Assembly (NCBI GenBank): GCA_026692885.1
Contig: JAPLNJ010000399.1
Coordinates: 1 to 9,714, forward strand
Origin: Planctomycetota bacterium
GTDB lineage: Bacteria > Planctomycetota > Planctomycetia > Pirellulales > Pirellulaceae
Direction of reading: 5' to 3'
Length of the DNA: 9,714 nt
Under the pieces are notes generated by a model. That model did not search any database. It worked only from the letters and a program-made list of their open reading frames with translations, and had not been told where the DNA came from. How positions within the stretch are numbered: position 1 is the first letter of the stretch; every line of letters begins with the position of its first letter. A program made the translations under genes and the position numbers. Below, in pieces: positions 1 through 8,705 of the stretch.

Positions 1-206
1 CCGTTAATCGATATTGACAAAAATCAGTAATATTATATACTCTTAGAAGTTCATTGATTCTAAATGATCGGAGGAATTTTCCTGCATTACAAATGTGAAA
101 AAGTAGGCAGCATAAAAAGTTTGTTTTTTTTACCCGAAAGAATAGATCCCGAAATATCCGACCTGGCTTATGGTTATGCCGAATGGGGGATTCTCCCCAG
201 CATCAT
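1..206. other. AT-rich segment of foreign composition abutting broken carB; possible mobile-element end
   Basis: The first 180 bases are about one third G+C by hand count, while the rest of the window is clearly GC-rich. No convincing gene is present: all plus-strand frames are broken by stops within about the first 60 bases, and the later open frame from 64 runs straight across the junction into antisense carB. The segment contains a run of eight T at 123-131 and a small hairpin at 186-198, only 9 bases from the carB stop. The position, exactly where carB stops matching its family, suggests the end of an insertion sequence, another inserted element or a rearrangement. An assembly chimera is also possible. 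I cannot assign an IS family because no transposase or recognisable terminal repeat is visible. Confidence 0.4.
186..198. repeat. Small hairpin next to the carB breakpoint
   Basis: GGGGA (186-190) and TCCCC (194-198) are perfect inverted arms around a 3-base TTC loop. The hairpin lies in the foreign-looking segment just outside the premature carB stop at 207-209. It could be part of a mobile-element terminus or a weak terminator. No T tract follows it on either side. Confidence 0.35.
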
Positions 207-2477
<2,271 letters not shown>

Positions 2478-2576
2478 GCTGGATGTCTTCCTGTGTGCTG
2501 AAGTCGGGGTGACCGTGGAGGAACATGGGCAATCGTCTCAGCGGCTGTCAGGGAATAACCTCGGGAATCGCTGGTG

Positions 2577-2629
2577 GGACGGATTGGCACTTCGGCCCCG
2601 AAACGCGGGACCGAAGTGCCAATCCGTCC
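2577..2629. repeat. Long inverted repeat, 24-bp arms and 5-nt loop
   Basis: The left arm 2577-2600 (starting GGACGGATTGGCACTTCGG) and right arm 2606-2629 are reverse complements at 23 of 24 positions, around the loop AAACG. The one mismatch is at 2596/2610. No T tract follows, so a standard intrinsic terminator is unlikely, and the element lies upstream of both flanking genes. A dispersed REP-like palindrome is the more likely explanation. My impression that related GGACGGATTGG palindromes recur in planctomycete genomes is recollection and was not checked. Confidence 0.75.
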
Positions 2630-2759
2630 TACGGTCTAGCGACGAACTTGTCCTTTGATCGCCGCTCTGCACCACGGATCAACCCCAGACCGCTCGCTGG
2701 GGCACGGTGTAAAATTTCCCAAGACTAACACTAGGAGTGGCCAGTCTTCAAGGGCCGTA

Positions 2760-2785
2760 GCGATAATCGCAAATTGTTCTACAAT
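2760..2785. promoter_or_regulatory. Two adjacent short dyads; possible operator or promoter for the J-like gene
   Basis: GCGAT-A-ATCGC (2760-2770) and ATTGT-TCT-ACAAT (2773-2785) are perfect small dyads two bases apart. TACAAT at 2780-2785 resembles a sigma-70 -10 box on the plus strand, but the sequence 17 bases upstream (GTAGCG) is a poor -35. This could be a promoter with overlapping operators, or chance. Confidence 0.25.
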
Positions 2786-2804
2786 AATCCGTTGAGGCGG
2801 ATGG

Positions 2805-2928
2805 CTTGGAAGTTGCGCATTTCAACGAGAAGTAGCCGAAATCGCCAGATTTCTGGCGGAAGCGGGGCGACGGCCGCACTGCGAAACGGCCAGAATTCTG
2901 GTGAATTCTGCTACTCGCAACTTCCAAG
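2805..2928. repeat. Composite inverted repeat: outer 13-bp arms and two inverted copies of a 26-bp unit
   Basis: The outer arms CTTGGAAGTTGCG (2805-2817) and its exact complement (2916-2928) enclose two inverted copies of a 26-bp unit. The left copy is 2832-2857 on the minus strand and the right copy is 2889-2914 on the plus strand. The two agree at 22 of 26 positions and end in GATTTCGGCTAC and GAATTCTGCTAC. Each copy carries its own small palindrome: CGCCAGA/TCTGGCG at 2843-2858 and the 12-bp CCAGAATTCTGG at 2890-2901. The left arm has 14 extra bases between outer arm and unit, the right arm one. Two REP-like units in inverted orientation are the layout of a REPIN or small MITE. Confidence 0.7.
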
Positions 2929-2955
2929 GCTGATGGCATCCTGCGGGGTAGAGTC

Positions 2956-5055
2956 ATGTCGACAGGCGATTTCAATCCGTATCACCAATGGCTGGGGATC
3001 GATCCGGCGCTGACGCGGCCGAATTACTACGAACTGCTGGGAATCGACGAGCGGGAAACCGATGCGGAGAAGATCTCGGCTGCAGCCGATATCGCGATGT
3101 CCCGGGTGCGCAGTTTTCGGCCGGGAGAACGCGCGGCGTGGTGGGCCCGCTTGCTCGACGAGATCGCGGCGGCAAAGAAATGCCTGCACGACCCCAGCCA
3201 GCGGACCGAGTATGCTCGGAGGCTGCAGGATTCCGGTGGCGCCATGCCCCGTCGTCCCGCCCCGCGCGCGAAGTACCCGCCCCCCGAGACCTCCAGCGCG
3301 GAGGCCCCTTTGGCGGTGCCTGGCAAGGTCCCCGTGTCGGCCCCCCAAGTGCCGATGTCCGCCCCCGGCGCCGCGCCGCGGCCCGCTCGCACTGGCGCGC
3401 CGCTGTCCGCACCGTCCACACCGACGCCGGTCCCCATGGCCGGGCCGACTCTGCCCGTGGCCGGTGGCGTGTACTCCGGCGGCTCCGTGCCCGGCGGGCC
3501 GCCGCTGGGCGTTCCCGGTGTGGGGGCCTATCCGCAGCCTGGGGCGCCGTACACGCCGCCACGGCCTGGATACGAACCTGCCGCTCCTCCCGTGATGCCC
3601 GTACCCCTGGGTCCGGCGGCGGCGTATCGGACGCCGCCTGCGCCGGGGTACGCCGGTGCATCGCCGGCAAGCATTCCGAGGGGGATACCGGTGGTCGCCG
3701 ACATGAACGACCCCTACTCGGCGGCTTTGTCTTCGCCGAACCAGTTGCACGAGAAACGCCAGCAATCGCCGCCGGTCATCGTCGAGCACAGCGGTGTCTC
3801 CAGGTGGTTGACGATGGCGATCGGGGCGGCAGCGGTATTTGTGGTGGTCGGCCTGGGGATCCTGATCGCGGTACTACTGAGTAACCGAAACGCGAACGAC
3901 AACCGCCCTTCCCAGGCGGCCGAATCGGCCAAACGCCAGAAGACTGCAGGCACGCCGACTACGCCGAGAAGGGGCTCGGAGAAAAAGGAACGTAGTTTCA
4001 AGCCGACTGCGGAGCAGCAAGAAGCAGCCAAGCGTGGCGTGATCGGCGGCGCTGCGGGAAGTGGTGGGGGACGGACGGCCCGGGAGTCGGGATCAATCCG
4101 GCCGGGATTCCCGGCGGCAAACGCTGCAGCGGACTCCTCCAGCGGTATACCGGGGGTCACCCAACCTTCCGTCGGCGCGGCGTCCACGACGCGGCCGACG
4201 GACTTGCCAGCCGGGGTACGGCGCGGTGGCGTGACCGAGATTGTGACCACGCGCCCGGGCGGGAAGCCAAGCCTGCCCGGCGGCCCCCCTGGGCGGATCG
4301 AAACTGGACCCAAGTCCGGCCCACCCGACGCCCGGGAATCGGATCAGCCACCCGCCGTGATGCCCGACGAGAAGCCGCACCCCGCCGCGGGCGCGCAGCC
4401 GGACAGCCCTCCGGAAACCGCCCCAGAACCTGGCACCGCCCCTGACCCGACGCGGAAGCCCCCGCCAGCGAAACCGCAGCCCGCAGGACCACCGCCTACG
4501 GCGGCGGAGGTGGCCAGCTTGGCGACGGCTCTGACGGCCGCCCGAAATTCGCTGACGACCGGTAACCTTGACGCCGCGGCCAAAGAGCTAGGCAAGGCCG
4601 AGCAGCTGCCCATGCTCCCCGAACACCGGGCCAAGTTCGAGCGTTTGCAGTCGCTGACGCAGCTCGCCAAGAGTTTCCGTTCGGCCGTCCGGGAAGCGCT
4701 CGGCAGTTTCCGCCCGGCAGAAATCATTAACGTCGGGTCGAGTACGGAGGTCAGCGTCGTGAAATCCTCGGCGGAGAGCATTACGATCAATGTCCGAGGC
4801 AAGAATCAGACGCTCTCCGTGGACCAGTTGCCGACGGGTCTGATGCTCGGCATTGCGGATGCATGGCTACCGAAGAAGAAGCCCAGTTCGCTGGCGCAGA
4901 AGGCCGCTTATCTGGCGACCTTGAAGGGGGCCAGTGCCGAACAGACGGCTCAGGCACGGCAATGGTTCCAGGAGGCCGCCAGCCAAGGCGCTGACGGCCG
5001 CGATCTCGCCTCGGTGCTGGATGATAAGTACGACTTGGAGCAGGATCTCAAGTAA
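2956..5055 (+). CDS. Membrane protein with degenerate N-terminal J-like domain
   Basis: A 699-residue protein of unknown function. Residues 4-95 begin FNPYHQWLGIDPALTRPNYY and continue through ELLGIDERE to LHDPSQRTEYARRL, the helix pattern of a DnaJ-like J domain in the form I associate with planctomycetes. The HPD tripeptide needed to stimulate Hsp70 is absent, so it is probably not a working co-chaperone. Residues about 95-272 form a Pro/Ala/Gly-rich linker. Residues 286-308 are a single transmembrane helix (AIGAAAVFVVVGLGILIAVLL). Residues about 310-515 are a second Pro-rich, low-complexity stretch. Residues 516-699 form a folded C-terminal region with helices and a short beta-rich core (EIINVGSSTEVSVVKSS). 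With no signal peptide, the J-like part is probably cytoplasmic and the C-terminus outside. GGGG at 2945-2948 is a weak ribosome-binding site for the ATG at 2956. It probably heads the unit that includes the next two genes. Confidence 0.8.
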   Translation: MSTGDFNPYHQWLGIDPALTRPNYYELLGIDERETDAEKISAAADIAMSRVRSFRPGERAAWWARLLDEIAAAKKCLHDPSQRTEYARRLQDSGGAMPRRPAPRAKYPPPETSSAEAPLAVPGKVPVSAPQVPMSAPGAAPRPARTGAPLSAPSTPTPVPMAGPTLPVAGGVYSGGSVPGGPPLGVPGVGAYPQPGAPYTPPRPGYEPAAPPVMPVPLGPAAAYRTPPAPGYAGASPASIPRGIPVVADMNDPYSAALSSPNQLHEKRQQSPPVIVEHSGVSRWLTMAIGAAAVFVVVGLGILIAVLLSNRNANDNRPSQAAESAKRQKTAGTPTTPRRGSEKKERSFKPTAEQQEAAKRGVIGGAAGSGGGRTARESGSIRPGFPAANAAADSSSGIPGVTQPSVGAASTTRPTDLPAGVRRGGVTEIVTTRPGGKPSLPGGPPGRIETGPKSGPPDARESDQPPAVMPDEKPHPAAGAQPDSPPETAPEPGTAPDPTRKPPPAKPQPAGPPPTAAEVASLATALTAARNSLTTGNLDAAAKELGKAEQLPMLPEHRAKFERLQSLTQLAKSFRSAVREALGSFRPAEIINVGSSTEVSVVKSSAESITINVRGKNQTLSVDQLPTGLMLGIADAWLPKKKPSSLAQKAAYLATLKGASAEQTAQARQWFQEAASQGADGRDLASVLDDKYDLEQDLK

Positions 5056-5068
5056 ACCGGGGTTACAC

Positions 5069-7072
5069 GTGTTTCGCCACCACGATCGGGCGCGGGAACG
5101 AGTTCGTAACGGAAGTCGTGAGACTTCCGGCGTTTGGCGAGCTAGCGGCCCGAATGCTCACGAATTCGGCTACGCATTCTTTCGTTCGTTTCCAGGTCTT
5201 CTGCAAACCCGTTCCTGCGCCCACCAAGATCCGCTCCGATGGCTGAGTTGGGCGCTGGCAGGCTGGCTGCTGGCGGGCACTGTCTCCGGGCAGCAAACCA
5301 TCACGCTGCTGGAGACCACGCAGGCGGAAGGCGTGATCAAGTCCGTGGCTGCCGGCCTGATCGAGATCACCGATGCCCAGGGCCAGGACGTGAAATTCAA
5401 GATCCAGGACAAGCAGCGGCCCAGCGTGTCGCTCGCCGGCGCCCAGATCAACTTCCCCGCCAAGGTCGAAATCACGGGGACGCTCGCGCCGACGGCTCTG
5501 GTGCCCGGTACGCTGGTCCGCTTCACCGCCAAGTTGAATCGCCTGGGGCGGACCGAGGGCAGCCTGGAGCAGCTGCTGGTGTTCGACGAACACAAGTATC
5601 CGCTGGGGGTGACGGTCGATGCACCCGCGGAAGGCCAGGGGTTCGCGACGTGCACCGTCAGCGGCGAAGTCGTGTCCTTACGCGATGGCCGCTTGCAAGT
5701 CAACGTGCCGAAGTCCGACTTCGTCCGCAACCCGCGGTTGGCGTTTCCCCTCGCCAAAGGTGCCAGCATCTCCACGGAAAGCGATGACTACCGCCGCGCC
5801 AAGCCGGGCGACCAAGTCCGCCTGAAGGCCGCGCGATTTGACACGGGCGACGTGGTCATCCGGGAGATTTCGATCACACTCGCTCCGCGCACGAAGGACA
5901 AGGAACGCGGCAAACCCGCCGCAGCGGAAGCCGGCAAGTACCGGCAGCTATCCGATGCGCCCCGTCCGCCGCGCGATCTGCCATCTGCGCATTTCCTGCT
6001 GCATACCGATATCTCCGATCGCAGTGCCAAGCTGCTTCTGGACAAGTTGGAGACTATGCTCACGTTGGTCTCCCAGTACTTCGGCCGGAATCCGGTGGGC
6101 CTGATCGAGTGTTATGTGGTGCGTGATCTCTCGCAATGGCAGAACACCTCGCTTCCGCCGGAAGCCGTGGCCAAGATCCGGGAGCCGGCGGGTGTCACCT
6201 TGTCGCTGAGCGTGGGAAACGTGACCCGTGCGGTGGTCTATTCGTGCGACGCACACGGCGTGGTTCAGCATGAGTCCGTCCATGCCTATTGCTCGCAGAC
6301 GTTCGGCAGCACTGGGCCGACGTGGTACTCCGAGGGCCTCGCCGAAATGGGGCATTACTGGAAGCCGGATCTAGCGGCCGTCGATCTCGAACCGGTGGCC
6401 ATCGATTATCTGAAGCGAGGTCCCCCGAAGCAGATGCTCGACATCGTGGCGGCCGGGCAAATCACCGGTGATTCCTGGCAGAACTATGCCTGGCGTTGGG
6501 CCTTGTGTTACTTGCTCGCCAGCAATCCCAATTACGCCGGCCAGTTCCGGGCACTGGGGATCGCGATGATGAGCAAACAGCCCGGCGCATCGTTCGAGAG
6601 CGTGTACGGCCCCGTGGCCAAGGAGATCTCCTTCGAGTACGACCAGTTCTGTCAACACATCGACAATGGCTACCGGAATGACCTGTGCGCCTGGCAATGG
6701 AAGCGGAAGTTCCAGCACCTCCGTGGCGAGGGCCCCCAAAGCGTCAAGGTCCTGGCGAAATACGGCTGGCAGGCCAGCGGGATCAAGCTCAAAGGGGCAC
6801 AATCCTACGACGCGGTGGCCAAAGGCACCTGGAACGTCTCGGCCGGCGCGGAGGCCGTCGATGCCAACGGCCGCCCCGACGGCGTGGGAAAGCTAGTTGG
6901 CTGCCTGTTTCGAGACTACCAACTCGGCGCGCCGTTCGAACTGGGCGCGAAAACAACCTTCGTGGCTTCCCAGGACGGGGACCTGTACCTGCGGTGTCAG
7001 GACGACTGGAACAAGATCGGCGACCACGAAGGTTCACTCACGGCCTATTTCCGCCGGACACCCGCACCGTGA
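5069..7072 (+). CDS. Secreted HExxH metallopeptidase-like protein (DUF1570-like) with C-terminal PA-IL-like lectin domain
   Basis: From GTG 5069 this is 667 residues. A signal-peptide core lies at about residues 58-74 (WLSWALAGWLLAGTVSG) with likely cleavage before QQTITLL. Residues about 75-310 are beta-rich with unknown role. Residues about 320-560 resemble the DUF1570/peptidase MA-like family: H401-E-S-V-H405 is a zinc motif and E422 in WYSEGLAE, 17 residues later, is a plausible third ligand, as in gluzincins. Residues 586-665 (GTWNVSAG through GKLVGCL to DGDLYLRCQDDW and EGSLTAYF) resemble the calcium-dependent galactose lectin PA-IL (LecA). Two positions where LecA has the calcium ligands Asn107-Asn108 read Asp-His here, so sugar binding is uncertain. 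The likely site of action is the periplasm or cell surface, substrate unknown. GTG 5069 follows a weak GGGG but reads through a repeat. After it the only in-frame alternatives are CTG codons, for example 5201, which would give a normal signal peptide of about 30 residues. Confidence 0.75.
   Translation: MFRHHDRARERVRNGSRETSGVWRASGPNAHEFGYAFFRSFPGLLQTRSCAHQDPLRWLSWALAGWLLAGTVSGQQTITLLETTQAEGVIKSVAAGLIEITDAQGQDVKFKIQDKQRPSVSLAGAQINFPAKVEITGTLAPTALVPGTLVRFTAKLNRLGRTEGSLEQLLVFDEHKYPLGVTVDAPAEGQGFATCTVSGEVVSLRDGRLQVNVPKSDFVRNPRLAFPLAKGASISTESDDYRRAKPGDQVRLKAARFDTGDVVIREISITLAPRTKDKERGKPAAAEAGKYRQLSDAPRPPRDLPSAHFLLHTDISDRSAKLLLDKLETMLTLVSQYFGRNPVGLIECYVVRDLSQWQNTSLPPEAVAKIREPAGVTLSLSVGNVTRAVVYSCDAHGVVQHESVHAYCSQTFGSTGPTWYSEGLAEMGHYWKPDLAAVDLEPVAIDYLKRGPPKQMLDIVAAGQITGDSWQNYAWRWALCYLLASNPNYAGQFRALGIAMMSKQPGASFESVYGPVAKEISFEYDQFCQHIDNGYRNDLCAWQWKRKFQHLRGEGPQSVKVLAKYGWQASGIKLKGAQSYDAVAKGTWNVSAGAEAVDANGRPDGVGKLVGCLFRDYQLGAPFELGAKTTFVASQDGDLYLRCQDDWNKIGDHEGSLTAYFRRTPAP
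5110..5129. repeat. Perfect 8-bp stem-loop, GTGA loop
   Basis: CGGAAGTC (5110-5117) and GACTTCCG (5122-5129) pair perfectly around GTGA, 55 bases after the stop of the J-like gene. No T tract follows, so it is more like an RNA-processing site or dispersed palindrome than an intrinsic terminator. Confidence 0.55.
5148..5173 (+). repeat. Third copy of the 26-bp unit
   Basis: This stretch matches each of the two copies in 2832-2914 at 20 of 26 positions and ends in GAATTCGGCTAC. It carries an internal CCGAAT/ATTCGG hairpin at 5150-5169 with an 8-base loop. The shared length with no gaps, and its intergenic location, argue against chance similarity. Confidence 0.6.
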
Positions 7073-7079
7073 GATTTCC

Positions 7080-8678
7080 ATGGTAGGTTCACTCGTTCAA
7101 GACTTGCTGTTAATCCTGGGCGGAGGGCTGCTCGCGGCCTGGGTGTGTCGCCGTCTACGGCTCTCCGTGCTCGTCGGCTATCTGGTCGTGGGCGGCTTGT
7201 TGGGGGCGGGCGTGTTGGGCTGGGTCCGCGACGAGCAGCAGGCGATGCGGCACTTGGCCGAGATCGGGGCCTTCCTGCTGCTGTTTTCGATTGGCCTGGA
7301 GTTCACGCTGGAAGAGTTGCTGCGTCTGAGGCGGGCCTTTCTGCTGGGCGGCAGCATCCAGGTGCTGCTGGTCGCCGTGCCGACCACCTGCCTCCTGGCA
7401 AAGCTGGGTTTGCCCTGGCGGGCCGCGATCATGCTGGGCGCCGCGGCTTCGTTCAGTTCCACGGTCCTGGTCTTCAAATCACTAGCGGAATGGGGCCAAA
7501 CCGCGACGCCGATGGGCCGGCGGATGATCAGCATTCTGCTCTTTCAGGATGCCGCCCTGGTGCCGTTGTTGCTGGTCCTGCCGATGCTGGGCCAGGACGA
7601 AGTCTCCGTCACGCTGGCGGACTGGGGCGTGCTGCTGCTCAAAGCCGCCTTGCTGGTAGTCGCCTTGTTGTCGTTGCGGCGTGGAGCCGTCAATTGGCTA
7701 CTGCCGCGACTGGCAGTCTTGCGCGGTCCGGAACTCCTGGTCCTGTTCGTGCTGGTCGTCTTGGGCGGCGTCACCTGGGGCTGCAACTTGTATGGTCTGC
7801 CGCCCGCCTTGGGGGCGTTCGGGGCTGGGTTGTTATTCAGTGGCAATCGCCTGACGCATCAGGTGGATGCCTTGATCCTGCCCTTTCGCGAGACATTCGC
7901 GGCTGTGTTCTTCGTCAGTCTTGGTCTGCTGCTGGCGCCGCGCGTGCTGTGGGATCAGCCGTGGTTGATTTTGGCGGGGTTTGTGTGGGTGCTGCTGCTG
8001 AAGACGGTCGCGGCGCTCGTGGCGCTGCGCGCGACCGGATTGCGCTGGCGGGCTTCGTTGGGGGCCGGCATCGGCTTGGCCCATCTGGGCGAGTTCTCGT
8101 TTCTGCTGGCTATTTTCGGCCTCAACCAGGGACTCATTCACGAAGCAGACTACCAAAAATGGCTGTTCATCGGCGTCGGTTCCCTGACGCTCACACCGCT
8201 GCTATTGAAAGTGGGCATTCGCTGGGCCGACCGTGCTGTGGCGGGCGAGGACGGTCAGCCGTCCGCGCCACCGGGACCCCATCTGGGATTGGTCATCGGC
8301 GTAGGGCCGGTCGGACGGCAGGCCGCCTCGCAACTGGAACTGGCAGGTTGGGATGTATGTCTGATCGATTTCAGTCCGGTGAACCTGAATCCATTCGCAC
8401 AGCAGGGGTTTCGCACGGTGGCGGGCGACGGTTCGGACCCCGCAGTCCTGCAGCGGGCGTACGCGGCGGAGGCCGGCTTGGCGGTCGTCTGTGTGCCGGA
8501 CGACGAGACCTCGATCCGCACCGTGAGGACCATCCGGTCGCTCAACGCACGGACGCGGATTGTCGTGCGTTGCCGCTACCGAGTCAACGTCGAGACCCTG
8601 CGCGAAGCTGGCGCCGACAGCGTCGTCAGCGAAGAAGTCGAAGCCATCCACGCCCTGCGCCGGGCGCTGGAAGGGTAG
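7080..8678 (+). CDS. Kef-type CPA2 cation/proton antiporter with C-terminal RCK (TrkA-N) domain
   Basis: This is a 532-residue inner-membrane transporter of the monovalent cation:proton antiporter-2 family, most like KefB/KefC, which exchange K+ (or Na+) for H+. About 12 hydrophobic segments fill residues 1-385. Family marks are the early GYLVVGGLLGAGVLG, LLLFSIGLEF, the SSTVLV segment, Q156-D157 in LLFQDAALVP (the acidic transport-site position of the family), and H335-LGEFSFLLA. The cytoplasmic RCK domain (about 402-530) has the Rossmann motif G407-V-G409-P-V-G412 and D430 at the end of the second strand, so nucleotide binding and gating are likely. It is somewhat shorter than E. coli KefB/KefC (about 600-620 residues). 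ATG 7080 lies 7 bases after the peptidase stop with no clear Shine-Dalgarno, suggesting translational coupling and co-transcription. The transported ion cannot be told from the sequence. Confidence 0.9.
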   Translation: MVGSLVQDLLLILGGGLLAAWVCRRLRLSVLVGYLVVGGLLGAGVLGWVRDEQQAMRHLAEIGAFLLLFSIGLEFTLEELLRLRRAFLLGGSIQVLLVAVPTTCLLAKLGLPWRAAIMLGAAASFSSTVLVFKSLAEWGQTATPMGRRMISILLFQDAALVPLLLVLPMLGQDEVSVTLADWGVLLLKAALLVVALLSLRRGAVNWLLPRLAVLRGPELLVLFVLVVLGGVTWGCNLYGLPPALGAFGAGLLFSGNRLTHQVDALILPFRETFAAVFFVSLGLLLAPRVLWDQPWLILAGFVWVLLLKTVAALVALRATGLRWRASLGAGIGLAHLGEFSFLLAIFGLNQGLIHEADYQKWLFIGVGSLTLTPLLLKVGIRWADRAVAGEDGQPSAPPGPHLGLVIGVGPVGRQAASQLELAGWDVCLIDFSPVNLNPFAQQGFRTVAGDGSDPAVLQRAYAAEAGLAVVCVPDDETSIRTVRTIRSLNARTRIVVRCRYRVNVETLREAGADSVVSEEVEAIHALRRALEG

Positions 8679-8685
8679 CTCGCAA

Positions 8686-8705
8686 GCCACGTTGCTACGT
8701 GTGGC
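8686..8705. terminator. Possible hairpin between convergent genes
   Basis: The 16-bp gap between the antiporter stop (8678) and the DUF4058 stop (8695-8697, minus strand) lies in a short hairpin. It can fold as CACGT-TGCT-ACGTG (8688-8701) or as GCCAC/GTGGC (8686-8690 with 8701-8705). It lacks T tracts on both strands, so it is at best a weak bidirectional terminator. Confidence 0.25.

Larger units (their letters stand above)
2478..2955. other. Divergent intergenic region, repeat-rich
   Basis: These 478 bases separate the divergent carB and J-like genes. No coding region is supported here. From left to right the region holds the carB leader, a 24-bp-arm inverted repeat (2577-2629), two short adjacent dyads (2760-2770 and 2773-2785), and a 124-bp composite inverted repeat (2805-2928) ending 27 bases before the next start codon. 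Promoters for both genes must lie here or be covered by these structures, but I cannot identify a clear -35/-10 pair. Confidence 0.7.
5056..5173. other. Hairpin-rich spacer between J-like and peptidase genes
   Basis: This stretch contains two perfect stem-loops (5110-5129 and 5150-5169) and a third copy of the 26-bp unit found upstream of the J-like gene. It can be read as the N-terminus of the next protein from GTG 5069. However, the resulting residues are charged and unlike a signal peptide, and nearly a quarter of them would be encoded by a dispersed repeat, so I think it is mostly non-coding. Confidence 0.5.

Noticed and set aside
14..39. TTGACA followed by TATATA as a promoter
   Set aside because: The spacing is 14 bases rather than about 17, and AT-rich DNA gives such hexamers easily.
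2911..3789. Minus-strand open frames (292 and 232 codons) opposite the J-like gene
   Set aside because: The translations are Arg/Gly/Pro-rich low-complexity shadows of the proline-rich linker codons on the other strand.
4934..5068. ATG 4934 as start of the peptidase gene
   Set aside because: It would overlap the J-like gene by 122 bases and put about 120 residues ahead of the signal peptide. The J-like frame there is plausible protein and the alternative is not.
5239..5787. ATG 5239 as start of a separate 182-residue protein
   Set aside because: It is out of frame with the peptidase, begins inside its signal peptide and gives an Arg/Gly-rich translation. It was kept only as a hint of a possible indel near the start.
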